From: Ampullaceana balthica
Lineage: Eukaryota; Mollusca; Gastropoda; Lymnaeidae
Assembly: GCA_944989445.1 (NCBI GenBank)
Contig: CALYLW010000068.1
Location: 749,001 to 813,000, forward strand
Length of the DNA stretch: 64,000 bases
Direction of reading: 5' to 3'
In this document: positions 23,496 through 35,482 of the stretch, in pieces
Numbering within the stretch: position 1 is the first letter of the stretch
Layout: every line of letters begins with the position of its first letter
Made by a program: the position numbers and the translations under genes
The notes under the pieces: model-generated
What the model saw: the letters and a program-made list of their open reading frames with translations, nothing else
Database searches by the model: none
Told to the model about the DNA's origin: nothing

Positions 23496-23766
23496 TAAAC
23501 AACTTGTTTTTTACGGGGTTTTTTTTTACAGTGTTGGCGTGACTTATTTCCTTTTCTTTCCATAGTTAGATTTCTTTAGCAATCTACGAAGCGATCTCGT
23601 TTTAATTAATTCCAAGGCTGGAGCCGTTAATTAAATAGCATTCAATGTTCCATAAGCTATCAAAAAGCGAAGCACGCTCCAACTTTGTAAAAATTTCAAT
23701 TTTCTAATTAAATGTTCAATCAAGCCTTATTTCAAAGAAAAACTGTGCTCATCCCAATCGATCGAT

Positions 23767-24188
23767 GATTAACGTTAGAAGGCAACTCATCCACTCAACT
23801 TAGAGGCCAGCGATAGAGTCGCGTGGGCGCGGAGTGATATTAACGTTAGAAGGCAGCTCATCCACTCAACTTAGAGGCCAACGATAGAGTCACGTGGGCG
23901 TGGCGTGATATTAACGTTAGAAGGCAACTCATCCACTCAACTTAGAGGCCAACGATAGAGTCACGTGGGCGCGGAGTGATATTAACGTTAGAAGGCAACT
24001 CATCCACTCAACTTAGAGGCCAGCGATAGAGTCACGTGGGCGCGGAGTGATATTAACGTTAGAAGGCAACTCATCCACTCAACTTAGAGGCCAGCGATAG
24101 AGTCCCGTGGGCGCGGAGTGATATTAACGTTAGAAGGTAACTCAACCACTCAACTTAGAGGCCAACGATAGAGTCCCGTGGGCGGAGT
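23767..24188 (+). repeat. 71-nt minisatellite, 6 copies
   Basis: The unit begins GATATTAACGTTAGAAGGCA and contains CCACTCAACTTAGAGGCC and CGTGGGCGCGGAGT. Copies differ at scattered single sites, and the last lacks about four bases near its end. Confidence 0.93.
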
Positions 24189-25017
24189 GATATTGAGAGA
24201 AGTGATTTGCAGTCTTGAGAACAAGCGCTTGCAATCTTAAACAAAAAGTCCTTCAACAATTTACCACACTGTGACTGACGGATGCCAGAAAACGTAAACA
24301 AAATGATAGTGGAACAAACGTTTAGGACGCTATAATCTCCTGTATAGAAGGAGAGTCTGCAATATATAAGATAAAACGTAAATCAAATATTTAAGTGGTA
24401 AGAAGTTAGTATTGACGGCTGTAATAAAGGCACATGGTAATTTGTAGTCACCACAACCTATCTATTAAAACCCTAGCCCTCAGCAATGACTACAAGAAAA
24501 CAGTGAGGTGGGAATTCAAAGATGAAAATTTGTGTCTGGACTCTGTGTCTCAATAAGTGCATGTGGAGACAAACTATTCACATACAGTTGACATTTTTAC
24601 ACTTATATAAGTCATACACACACACGCATGTAAATACCATTTCTTTTTGTTTTAAATAGTATATTAAAATTTGAAAACTGATCTAAGTGAAAATCTTCGA
24701 GATGTATTTTATCTTATGCTGGAGGTTATCATTATTATTTTTGTAAAACAACACTGATGCTTTAAAAGCCGTCCTGATAATGTCCTTAACACTGTAAGAC
24801 TGGTCTAATGTATTTTATGGTATGTTGATTTTTCCTTCGTCTAACTTGGTAACTGAAGTGAGAGTGTAGCTGTTACACTGTTATCATGAATGTAATGAAC
24901 TTAGGGAGGAAAACAACAAAGTAAGTAGGTCATTGCAGCAATTCTTGGAAATTCCGAATTGGCATTCATAAGTCTAATCTATATATACTATATATATATA
25001 TATAATTATATAAATAA
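24189..25017. other. Non-coding, AT-rich, with TA microsatellite
   Basis: The (TA)n tract at 24980-25012 immediately precedes the dispersed repeat at 25018. No gene is supported. Confidence 0.45.
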
Positions 25018-25335
25018 TTCACCAGAACAAGCACAAAACGAGTGCAAAAAAGCATGACGAATGACCCTCGCTAGGATCTGCCAATCACAGTTTATGGTTG
25101 ACAAGCAAGGGTGGTGCAGGGTGGTGGGCAAGTAGCTAACAACAGTGCGCATGTCTTGAGACCAACAATGCGTCGGCGCCCCCCCCCCGATGTTCACTCG
25201 CGTTGTTCTTATTTCTTCGTGACGTAGTTTGTGTCCGTTCTTTTTTCCCCTTTTCTTTGCACTATCTATGAGTAAGTCTGCGGCGTATGCTACGCCGCGG
25301 GTCGTATCTAGTATAATATAAACATCCGAATACTG
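25018..25335 (-). repeat. Dispersed repeat of unknown class (GACCCGCGGCGTAGC type)
   Basis: Read on the minus strand, it begins near TACTAGATACGACCCGCGGC and runs to a TA microsatellite at the other end, as many 3'-microsatellite-anchored repeats do. A related TAGCTGACCCGTCGCGCG start lies at 62399. A 112-codon minus-strand frame crosses it, but no domain is seen. Confidence 0.4.
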
Positions 25336-25798
25336 TTGGCACAATATGAGATTTTAAAACGAATAATCCGTTCTTAAATTTGGATAACATACTTTAAGTG
25401 ATAACTATAGACATTTAATGTTCATGGGGGGAAATTGAAAACAAACGTTTATTAATTACACTGGAACTAACACGTGTTTCATGAAATCAAATCCGTTTCA
25501 ATCAGCCTGGAAATGAATAATTCGGTAGCCACATTTGATACCGTTTGTTGATAGAGGTTTTATATTACTGATTGTTGAATATGGAGATAGTTCTAATTTT
25601 AATGAAATAAAAAACGTCAATGTTTTTCCTTAGCTTTTTATGCGATGTGTACATTTTGAAAACTGATCAATTCAATCTTATAATTAAGTTACACTAGCAC
25701 AATTGTTTTGGTCGTAGTCATTAGATTTATAAAATAGGTTTACATTATTTTTTAAACACATATCATTTTGAAATCGTTGCTTAAATACACAAGTCTCT
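25336..25798. other. Non-coding spacer
   Basis: AT-rich; no feature recognised. Confidence 0.4.
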
Positions 25799-26654
25799 GG
25801 TTTTAGACAGTAGAGTGGTGGTGACCCTTCTTTGTCTACATAAACAATACAACTAGACGCCATTGGTTTTAGACAGTGGAGTGGTGGTGACCCTTCTTTG
25901 TGTACATAAACAATACAACTAGACGCCATTGGTTTTAGACAGTGGAGTGGTGGTGACCCTTCTTTGTGTACATAAACAATACAACTAGACGCCATTGGTT
26001 TTAGACAGTGGAGTGGTGGTGACCCTTCTTTGTGTACATAAACAATACAACTAGACGCCATTGGTTTTAGACAGTGGAGTGGTGGTGACCCTTCTTTGTG
26101 TACATAAACTATACAACTAGACGCCATTGGTTTTAGACAGTGGAGTGGTGGTGACCCTTCTTTGTGTACATAAACTATACAACTAGACGCCATTGGTTTT
26201 AGACAGTGGAGTGGTGGTGACCCTTCTTTGTCTACATAAACAATACAACTAGACGCCATTGGTTTTAGACAGTGGAGTGGTGGTGACCCTTCTTTGTGTA
26301 CATAAACTATACAACTAGACGCCATTGGTTTTAGACAGTGGAGTGGTGGTGACCCTTCTTTGTGTACATAAACTATACAACTAGACGCCATTGGTATTAG
26401 ACAGTGGAGTGGTGGTGACCCTTCTTTGTGTACATAAACTATACAACTAGACGCCATTGGTTTTAGACAGTGGAGTGGTGGTGACCCTTCTTTGTGTACA
26501 TAAACAATACAACTAGACGCCATTGGTTTTAGACAGTGGAGTGGTGGTGACCCTTCTTTGTCTACATAAACAATACAACTAGACGCCATTGGTTTTAGAC
26601 AGTCGAGTGTACATAAACTCTTCTTTGTGTACATAAACACTACAACTAGACGAA
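25799..26654 (-). repeat. 66-nt minisatellite, 12 full copies plus one diverged, with open minus-strand frame
   Basis: Twelve exact-length units (25799-26590) are followed by a diverged thirteenth. The period is a multiple of three, so the minus strand is open for 326 codons (25684-26664) with a 22-residue repeat, CLKPMASSCIVYVHKEGSPP plus LH. The frame starts at an ATG (MDQVRLVVVFMYT) and ends outside the array. Differences between units include silent (ATT/ATA) and replacement (H/D, K/I) changes, without clear bias. No domain, signal peptide or splice evidence is seen, so I treat it as a repeat with a fortuitous frame; translation cannot be excluded. Confidence 0.9.
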
Positions 26655-27412
26655 CCTGGTCCAAACAGTGAGGACACTATAATAAACTGTTCTCAAAACT
26701 AGAAATCGCTACATGAACCGAACGGTATGTAACAATCAAGACCTGGTTTCTTGTACTAATACGTATTCGTTGAAGGATTTCAACACCCTCCATTATACCA
26801 TTATACGTATAATTTAAGTGTGAGAGCTTACATTAACTCATTCAAGCACGAACGAGTTCAAATAATGTCATTGATCTAATGGTCATTAAGTTAGTTTCCT
26901 TGTCTGAACACGCTTTAAGATAAATGCGTTATTCTATAGCCCTAGAGGGCAGTGTTCAGGTTTCATCATCTCAACAAACAAATCCAAACTCTAGATACAA
27001 GTTCATGAGATACGGCACGAGTTTGCATTATTAACAACGTCAGCTTATATTGGTAAATACGTTTATGAGAAACGAACACCTTTAAATTAATAACAACTCT
27101 TTCTAACCCTATACTAATACAAGTAATACAAGTAATACCCTCTGTTAAAAAAGTATTTACAACTGTTGAACATTATTTACAACTATCTTTGTGTCTATAA
27201 GTAGGACAATGGTACCTGATTATATTGCTTTAAAACCCCAAAAATACATGTGTTAAAAAACTGAATCGTTTTACGTTTTTAAGCAAAGTAAATTATTTTT
27301 ATGACAATCTTTATCTGAAATAAATATATACAGAGTTTTATTGGCGCAGCAAAATGGTATTCACAGTGAAGAAATATATGGGCGTTGCAAAGTGAGTGTA
27401 TTTGATAGTACC
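26655..27412. other. Non-coding spacer
   Basis: AT-rich, with a small aagtaatacaagtaatac duplication near 27120. No gene is supported. Confidence 0.45.
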
Positions 27413-30105
27413 GTGTGACACATTGAAAAGTAGGTATACAAGTACCACAGTTGTTCTGTGTCACTGGTGTGACACATTGAAAAGTAGGTATACAAGTACC
27501 ACAGTTGTTCTGTGTCACTGGTGTGACACATTGAAAAGTAGGTATACAAGTACCACAGTTGTTCTGTGTCACTGGTGTGACACATTAAAAAGTAGGTATA
27601 CAAGTACCACAGTTGTTCTGTGTCACTGGTGTGACACATTGAAAAGTAGGTATACAAGTACCACAGTTGTTCTGTGTCACTGGTGTGACACATTGAAAAG
27701 TAGGTATACAAGTACCACAGTTGTTCTGTGTCACTGGTGTGACACATTGAAAAGTAGGTATACAAGTACCACAGTTGTTCTGTGTCACTGGTGTGACACA
27801 TTGAAAAGTAGGTATACAAGTACCACAGTTGTTCTGTGTCACTGGTGTGACACATTGAAAAGTAGGTATACAAGTACCACAGTTGTTCTGTGTCACTGGT
27901 GTGACACATTGAAAAGTAGGTATACAAGTACCACAGTTGTTCTGTGTCACTGGTGTGACACATTGAAAAGTAGGTATACAAGTACCACAGTTGTTCTGTG
28001 TCACTGGTGTGACACATTGAAAAGTAGGTATACAAGTACCACAGTTGTTCTGTGTCACTGGTGTGACACATTGAAAAGTAGGTATACAAGTACCACAGTT
28101 GTTCTGTGTCACTGGTGTGACACATTGAAAAGTAGGTATACAAGTACCACAGTTGTTCTGTATCACTGGTGTGACACATTGAAAAGTAGGTATACAAGTA
28201 CCACAGTTGTTCTGTGTCACTGGTGTGACACATTGAAAAGTAGGTATACAAGTACCACAGTTGTTCTGTGTCACTGGTGTGACACATTGAAAAGTAGGTA
28301 TACAAGTACCACAGTTGTTCTGTGTCACTGGTGTGACACATTGAAAAGTAGGTATACAAGTACCACAGTTGTTCTGTGTCACTGGTGTGACACATTGAAA
28401 AGTAGGTATACAAGTACCAGTTGTTCTGTGTCACTGGTGTGACACATTGAAAAGTAGGTATACAAGTACCACAGTTGTTCTGTGTCACTGGTGTGACACA
28501 TTGAAAAGTAGGTATACAAGTACCACAGTTGTTCTGTGTCACTGGTGTGACACATTGAAAAGTAGGTATACAAGTACCACAGTTGTTCTGTGTCACTGGT
28601 GTGACACATTGAAAAGTAGGTATACAAGTACCACAGTTGTTCTGTGTCACTGGTGTGACACATTGAAAAGTAGGTATACAAGTACCACAGTTGTTCTGTG
28701 TCACTGGTGTGACACATTGAAAAGTAGGTATACAAGTACCACAGTTGTTCTGTGTCACTGGTGTGACACATTGAAAAGTAGGTATACAAGTACCACAGTT
28801 GTTCTGTGTCACTGGTGTGACACATTGAAAAGTAGGTATACAAGTACCACAGTTGTTCTGTGTCACTGGTGTGACACATTGAAAAGTAGGTATACAAGTA
28901 CCACAGTTGTTCTGTGTCACTGGTGTGACACATTGAAAAGTAGGTATACAAGTACCACAGTTGTTCTGTGTCACTGGTGTGACACATTGAAAAGTAGGTA
29001 TACAAGTACCACAGTTGTTCTGTGTCACTGGTGTGACACATTGAAAAGTAGGTATACAAGTACCACAGTTGTTCTGTGTCACTGGTGTGACACATTGAAA
29101 AGTAGGTATACAAGTACCACAGTTGTTCTGTGTCACTGGTGTGACACATTGAAAAGTAGGTATACAAGTACCACAGTTGTTCTGTGTCACTGGTGTGACA
29201 CATTGAAAAGTAGGTATACAAGTACCACAGTTGTTCTGTGTCACTGGTGTGACACATTGAAAAGTAGGTATACAAGTACCACAGTTGTTCTGTGTCACTG
29301 GTGTGACACATTGAAAAGTAGGTATACAAGTACCACAGTTGTTCTGTGTCACTGGTGTGACACATTGAAAAGTAGGTATACAAGTACCACAGTTGTTCTG
29401 TGTCACTGGTGTGACACATTGAAAAGTAGGTATACAAGTACCACAGTTGTTCTGTGTCACTGGTGTGACACATTGAAAAGTAGGTATACAAGTACCACAG
29501 TTGTTCTGTGTCACTGGTGTGACACATTGAAAAGTAGGTATACAAGTACCACAGTTGTTCTGTGTCACTGGTGTGACACATTGAAAAGTAGGTATACAAG
29601 TACCACAGTTGTTCTGTGTCACTGGTGTGACACATTGAAAAGTAGGTATACAAGTACCACAGTTGTTCTGTGTCACTGGTGTGACACATTGAAAAGTAGG
29701 TATACAAGTACCACAGTTGTTCTGTGTCACTGGTGTGACACATTGAAAAGTAGGTATACAAGTACCACAGTTGTTCTGTGTCACTGGTGTGACACATTGA
29801 AAAGTAGGTATACAAGTACCACAGTTGTTCTGTGTCACTGGTGTGACACATTGAAAAGTAGGTATACAAGTACCACAGTTGTTCTGTGTCACTGGTGTGA
29901 CACATTGAAAAGTAGGTATACAAGTACCACAGTTGTTCTGTGTCACTGGTGTGACACATTGAAAAGTAGGTATACAAGTACCACAGTTGTTCTGTGTCAC
30001 TGGTGTGACACATTGAAAAGTAGGTATACAAGTACCACAGTTGTTCTGTGTCACTGGTGTGACACATTGAAAAGTAGGTATACAAGTACCACAGTTGTTC
30101 TGTGT
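27413..30105. repeat. 54-nt minisatellite, 50 units, near-identical
   Basis: The unit is GTGTGACACATTGAAAAGTA, GGTATACAAGTACCACAGTT, then GTTCTGTGTCACTG. Unit starts are 27413, 27467 ... 30057. Only a few differences exist: ttaaaaag at about 27586, tgtatcac at about 28161, and a 2-nt deletion (agtaccagttg) in unit 19 at about 28418. Every unit junction is a perfect hairpin, TGTGTCAC-TGGT-GTGACACA. The period is a multiple of three, so several frames on both strands stay open (up to 920 codons on the minus strand and 574 on the plus strand). Openness on both strands and near-complete identity argue for a non-coding, recently homogenised array. Confidence 0.97.
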
Positions 30106-30174
30106 TACTTGCAGAAGGCTCATACTTCATTCCTGTTGATGTCTAGCATTGGATTTTTATTAGAGTTTTGAATG

Positions 30175-30246
30175 TTGATAGTGTTGATAGTGTTGATAGT
30201 GTTGATAGTGTTGATAGTGTTGATAGTGTTGATAGTGTTGATAGTG
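30175..30246 (+). repeat. 9-nt repeat, exactly 8 copies
   Basis: TTGATAGTG repeated over 72 nt, without error. Confidence 0.95.
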
Positions 30247-31487
30247 TATTGGTTTTCCTGGTTTGATCATGCCACCAATTCCAAGACGTGAATCGTGAGA
30301 ATTTGCATTAGTTACTCTCGCTTTATCTCTCAGTCTAACTGAGGGTTGGATTAGATTGTCTTTGTGTTGTGTTTCAAAATTAGAATTATTTGCCTTATGT
30401 GTTGTTATTACTTTGCTCTTTGTTCTATTCTCTAGTGTTTCTATGTTTAGTCATTTTAAATAATGGAGCCATGGAGCTATTCTAGTTTAAAATGTTTCAT
30501 AAATTGTATTGAACAAGTGAAGAAGTTTTTTTTCAAAATTATTTTTATTTTTTAAATATTGGTCTTTATATGACATCACGCGATTTTTGCCGATTATTGA
30601 CCCCCTCCCCCCGCCTCGTCACGCGTCGTCGCAAAAAGATAGACCCCCCCCCTCTAAAAATACGTCACAAATCTTTGACCCCAAAACACTTATTTTCTAT
30701 TTGAAAATAAGTATGTTTCAAATCACTTTTATTGTCATTTAAGTATTTATTAAGTGAAGATCTACATTGTAATATCGAAACCCACGTGAAGCATTTTTGA
30801 AAAACGTTTAACCGGCCTTCAGGAAACAACTGTGTTAACATCCTTAGATTATATTTTATTTTAATAAATACAAATTAAACATTGACTATTAGGCCTAATC
30901 ATCACGGTTAACGTCTTTGTTTAGAAAAAAAATTATTTAAAAATAACATTTTTAAATTTTATTTTTTAAAAATCCCTCAATTGACTGACTGGCATCCCGT
31001 AAGAAAGAGGTCGGCGAACAGAGATAAATAACCTCATCTGGGGTCAAAAGGGAATTCTTGGGGGTAATGCAGGCTCATTTGGGACATATAATATCCACTA
31101 CAATCCACTAGATATATTAAAATACGTCATGTGTACGTGTACGCTTGGAACATATGCCCATTATTGAACCGGTTCCTTCCAGAAAATTCATTGTTTTAAA
31201 AAATTGACAACTATGTAGATTTCTTACCTACATACTATACGAAGACACCTAAATCTACCCTACTTTCATTTATATTGACACGAGTGACAATAATCTTAAT
31301 CCACATGACTTGTCTGTATCATGTATCCTTTCTGTGATATTTAAAATTAATGCCTTAAAAACTGAGCTAAGAAGAAAAGTTGTTTTGTGCTCCTCTCGAA
31401 TTGCGATGTCAAGAATTTGATGCATTCAATAAAGTTAATGAATAGTTGACTAATTTTAAATCGGCTCATTTACCATTATATCTATAA
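30247..31487. other. Non-coding; C-rich dispersed-repeat patch
   Basis: 30575-30685 holds TGACATCACGCGATTTTTGC, two C runs (GACCCCCTCCCCCC and GACCCCCCCCCTC) and ATACGTCACAAATC, a composition typical of short interspersed MITE-like repeats; I cannot fix its ends. The remainder is AT-rich. Confidence 0.4.
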
Positions 31488-31669
31488 CAGTGCTTCTCAA
31501 ACTTTTTAGTATGGCGGACCGGCAGGAATTTTTTCCATTTCAGGAACCGGTGCACTATATTCCCTGCACTGACAATTGTTTCGGTCCTTTCTTGAGAACA
31601 CCTGCGGACCGGCTGCGGATGGCCCACGGACCGGCACCGGTCCGCGGACCACCACTTTGAGAAGCACTG
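31488..31669. mobile_element. hAT-like MITE, 182 bp
   Basis: The ends CAGTGCTTCTCAAACTTTTT and ACTTTGAGAAGCACTG are inverted repeats of the CAGTG(G/C)TTCTCAAA type known for hAT elements. The interior is rich in ACCGG/CCGGT palindromes. Flanking 8-mers (atctataa and accttgaa) match at five of eight positions, so the duplication is weak. Confidence 0.75.
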
Positions 31670-32415
31670 ACCTTGAAGACTAGAATGGCCAGGGGCGTGT
31701 GACCAAAAAACAATCGAACAATTATATCAAAATTAAAACGTTATTTTTTCAAATAGATTCCCTCCTCTCCCCCCCTTCCCCTTTTAAAGAAAAAGGATAT
31801 TCCGTGTCGTTTTGACTGAAAATATCTACACAAAATCCTATTCAGATCATTTTTAGACACGTCATGCTTGTAAAACTCACCAGTAGCAATTTTCGGAATG
31901 AGGGGGCCTGACGACGCTCCCCCAAATCCCCAAGTCATGTGAGCAGGACCTAGAGTCTGGGGGTGTAACGCACACATAAACTTGTATATTTTGGAGGAAA
32001 AAAAATCGACGACTCCTGCCATGAGAGAACCAAACGGAGCTGCGGTTACATCACAAATGCTTTGATGTCAACATCAAACGACGCAGTGTAACAATTTCAT
32101 ATGTTATCTTGTGGATTCTCAAACTTAAGGATCATAATTAGATTTAATTTTCGTGTCTTGATAGCTTACGCCAACCAGCGTCTGATGGCCTACCCACAGG
32201 TTGAGGGGCGGGTGAGCTGTTTGTTTATTGGCATCATGCTGTATACCTGACATAGAGGTAAGTAATGTGCTGGGAGGGGAGAAAAGGGCGAACAAATAGG
32301 AAAATACGAAAGATAGAAACCGAGCGACAAGTGGAAGGTTATTGTCAGCAGAGGGTGGGAAAAAATGATGGAGTGATGGTGGGAGGATCAAGGATGAATT
32401 GAGGAAGGGAAGGAG
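31670..32415. other. Non-coding; short unassigned minus-strand frames
   Basis: Minus-strand frames of 93 codons (31741-32022) and 88 codons (32125-32391) exist, but they show no recognisable domain and low-complexity stretches. No gene is called. Confidence 0.35.
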
Positions 32416-32753
32416 TGCAGGAGGACACGGGAAAGAGTAAAGGATAAGGGAAAGAGTATAGGTTGATATGGGAAATATAGGAGGATTATGGAAAGATTAT
32501 AGGATAAGGCAATGGGTATAGCAGGGTAAAGGCAAAGAGTATAGGTGGATAAGGTAAGGAGCATAGGAGGATAAGGTAAGGAGTATAGGAGGATAAGGTA
32601 AGGAGTATAGGAGGATAAGGTAAGGAGTATAGGAGGTTAAGGTAAGGAGTATAGGAGGTTAAGGTAAGGAGTATAGGAGGATAAGGTAAGGAGTATAGGA
32701 GGATAAGGTAGGGAGTATAGGAGGCTAAGGTAAAAAGTATAAGAGGATAAGGA
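32416..32753 (+). repeat. 22-nt purine-rich minisatellite, about 15 copies
   Basis: The unit is GGTAAGGAGTATAGGAGGAT plus AA. The 5' copies are degenerate and those from 32545 to 32720 are nearly uniform. The + strand is almost purely A, G and T. Confidence 0.9.
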
Positions 32754-32830
32754 AATGGGTATGAAAGTCAGTACAGACTGGAGGTTGGGGACAAAAAAAT
32801 ATGTCAGATGGGAAAAATGATAGACCACGA

Positions 32831-32978
32831 GAACATGTTCCTAACGACACTTGGAACATGTTCCCACTGACACATGGAACATGTTCCCACCGACACATGG
32901 AACATGTTCCCACCGACACATGGAACATGTTCCCACAGACACATGGAACATGTTCCCACCGACACATGGAACTTGTTG
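32831..32978 (+). repeat. 23-nt minisatellite built on a 12-nt palindrome
   Basis: GAACATGTTC occurs at 32831, 32854, 32877, 32900, 32923 and 32946, exactly 23 nt apart, with a decayed seventh at 32969. Most copies sit in the perfect palindrome GGAACATGTTCC. Each decamer fits the p53-family half-site consensus RRRCWWGYYY; whether it binds anything is unknown. Confidence 0.92.
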
Positions 32979-33666
32979 GCCCCTCAAATATATGCGGAGT
33001 CCTAAAGGTAGCCGTTGTTTATGATTTCAATTCCTGTAGTGTTGTGGTAGGTGTCTTCCTCTCGCGGAACCTCAGCGGTACGGAGGTCTAGGAATGACAA
33101 ACACGTTCGTAAAGACAGATCAAATCAATTCATGTTATGTGTGTTGAGTGGCTTCACTTATCAGTATAAGACTGACACTTACATTGTATCTAGAGAGAAA
33201 ACGTTTCACGCCTTCATTTGGTGCGAAGAATCATTGATTGAATGCCTTAAAGACATGAACAACGCTATTCAAAGACTTCTAAAACTCTGAAAGCATTTCA
33301 TGAAATGTTTCAAAATTATTTTTAAAGCGGGTGGGGGACGCAGTATTATAAAGAATAAAAATATAAATTTAGTCTTGAAAACCTTGACATTTAATTGTGA
33401 AAATGTTTCCAATTCATTAAACTGGCCTATAGACTATTAATCAATGAATTATAATTCCAACCATAAAATGATTATAGTATGCCTTGAAAACTCGTGAAAG
33501 TTGTATTTCAGTTTCACTTGTGATAACAAAAGACTTAACTAAACAAACATGCATCTTAAGCATACATACCTACACAATTGTTTTAATTGAAAACTACCTT
33601 TTATTAAGTAACGTAAACGCCGTAAATTTTGTTAAAAGGTATAAGATTTCATCATTATCTCAATAA
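32979..33666. other. Non-coding spacer before the LINE
   Basis: A 79-codon frame (33051-33290) has no recognisable domain. 33654-33666 (ATTATCTCAATAA) is the left target-site duplication of the following LINE. Confidence 0.4.
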
Positions 33667-35070
33667 TCAGAATCTCAGTGCGGTTTCCGGGCCTACCATA
33701 GACATGGTGTTCTCCATATGGCAGCTCCAGGAAAAATGCAGAGAGCAACAGATGCCACTGTACGTTGCTTTTGTGGATCTTACGAAAGACTTTGATTTAG
33801 TCAGTCGCAACGGCTATTCCAAATCCTGGAAAAAATCGGCTGTCCCCCACACCTACTCGCCATCAGACAGTTCCATGAAAATATGCAGGGCACATTGCAG
33901 TTCGATGGAGCTATGTCAGAAGCATTTCCAGTCAGCAGCGGAGTTAAACAAGGTTGTGTACTCGCACCAACACTGTTCACAATATTCTTCTCTGTACTTC
34001 TTCGATACGCATTCAAGGATAGCTGTGATGGAATCTGGTTACACACCAGAGCTGATGGAGGACTTTTGAACACTGCCGCCTCCGAGCCAAGACCAAAACG
34101 ACAGATGTCCTGAGCTACTCTTTGGGGATGATGCGGCACTAACAGCACACACAGAAACTGGTTTGCAGCAACTCGCGTCAAACTTCTACAACGCCTGCAA
34201 AGAATTCGGTCTGCCAATCAGCTTGAAAAAGACAACCATCATGGCCCAAGACACACATTCTCCTCCTACCATCAATATCGACAATGAAAACTTGGAGGTT
34301 GTGGACAGTTTTACCTACTTGGGGTCCAAGGTCTCCCATACACTGTCTATCGAGGATAAAATAATAAGTAGTATTGGCAAGGCAGCTGCCACAATGGCTA
34401 AATTAAATAAACGGGTCTTGAAAAACACCAAGCAAATGGAGAAAACAAACCTGTGTGTCTATCGAGCCTGCGTCATCAGTACGCTGCTATACGGGAGCGA
34501 GACATGGACCACTTATACATCCCAAGAGCGCAAGCTTAATAGCTTCCAATTGAGGTGCCTGCGTCGCATCCTTGGCATTAAATGGCAAGACAAAGTGCCA
34601 CATAGTGACGTCCTGATGCGTGCTAATATCCAAAGCATGTTCTCAATCCTTAGTGAAAGATGCCTGATATGGCTAGAACATGTAAACAGAATGAGCCCTG
34701 GCCGCATCCCCAAGGACCTCCTATATGGAAACTGCCATCGGGAAAGAGGAAGACAGGTCACACAAGTCTGCGATTTAAAGATGCTTGCCAAAGGGACATG
34801 AAAGCAGCCAGAATACGCACAAGCGACTGGGAGTATAAGGCAGAAGACCGATTTACGTGGCGCACAGTTGTAAAAGAGGGCGTCATGGTAGCCGATGAGC
34901 GAAGGATGGAGGAGGCTACAGAAAGAAGAGCTAGGAGAAACGCCAAAACATTGAGAAGCACAGAACTCGTGTGCAAAAGCTGTGGTAAAGACTGTCACTC
35001 AACGATAGGACTGCACAGCCACTCGAGGAAATGCAACCCAACCCAACGGTGGTGCACCATCGTCTTGTGA
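33667..35070 (+). pseudogene. LINE reverse transcriptase, C-terminal half, frameshifted
   Basis: In an intact element this enzyme copies the element RNA into DNA at the nicked target. The pieces read, in order: CGF/TIDMVFSIWQLQEKC and YVAFVDLTKDFDLVSRNG (33667-33812, the D of RT motif A); then, in another frame, ILEKIG through FPVSSGVKQGCVLAPTLF (to about 34100); then, in a third, LFGDDAALTAH with its catalytic Asp pair at 34127-34132 and on through YLGSKV and LLYGSETWT to about 34740; then the last frame, RFKDACQRDMKAARI, ending in a C-terminal zinc finger (CKSCGKDCHSTIGLHSHSRK plus C) and a stop at 35070. At least three frameshifts make it dead. The usual FADD box is FGDD here. The clade is not assigned. 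It is a different family from the LINE at 54182. Confidence 0.88.
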
Positions 35071-35088
35071 GACGGAAGGATGGCGATT
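33667..35088 (+). mobile_element. 5'-truncated non-LTR retrotransposon (LINE) with 13-bp TSD
   Basis: ATTATCTCAATAA occurs at 33654-33666 and at 35089-35101, directly flanking the element, as expected from target-primed reverse transcription. The insertion starts within the reverse transcriptase domain and ends about 18 nt after the final stop, with no poly(A). The endonuclease and the first part of the RT are missing. Confidence 0.8.
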
Positions 35089-35482
35089 ATTATCTCAATA
35101 AACAGTCATTCAACCAAGTAACGCTAAGATGTGTAAATGTAATCCAAGTCAAATTCTCGTTATCTGTCATAAAGATCATTCGTGAGTAAACCAGTCATTT
35201 TTTCGGTGCTAATATATTTATGTTTTTCCAATTTTTTAAAAATGAAATATAAATATTAGTTTAATAGCAATGTGTCGTTGTTAAGAGGATGTATGGATAT
35301 TACTACTACAATAGTCGGGTAGGGGGAAACGTCCGGCGGCAGACAAATAAATGGGATTATTTGAACCTGCATTACTTCATGGCATAAATCACGTAATAAC
35401 TGTTACCAATAGTAAGACCTTGCAATGCTGCAACCCTTCTCTGGGGGTTAATATTGTTCTTTGATTTATTTTATATTTTGTT
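35089..35482. other. Non-coding spacer
   Basis: Begins with the right TSD of the LINE (35089-35101); otherwise AT-rich with nothing recognised. Confidence 0.4.

Noticed and set aside
27361..30171. Frames of 920, 583 and 574 codons over the 54-nt array as giant repeat proteins
   Set aside because: The unit has no stops in several frames on both strands and its period is a multiple of three. Near-total DNA identity, including would-be silent sites, gives no sign of protein-level selection.
31741..32391. Two minus-strand frames of about 90 codons as genes
   Set aside because: No recognised domain, low-complexity stretches, no supporting context.
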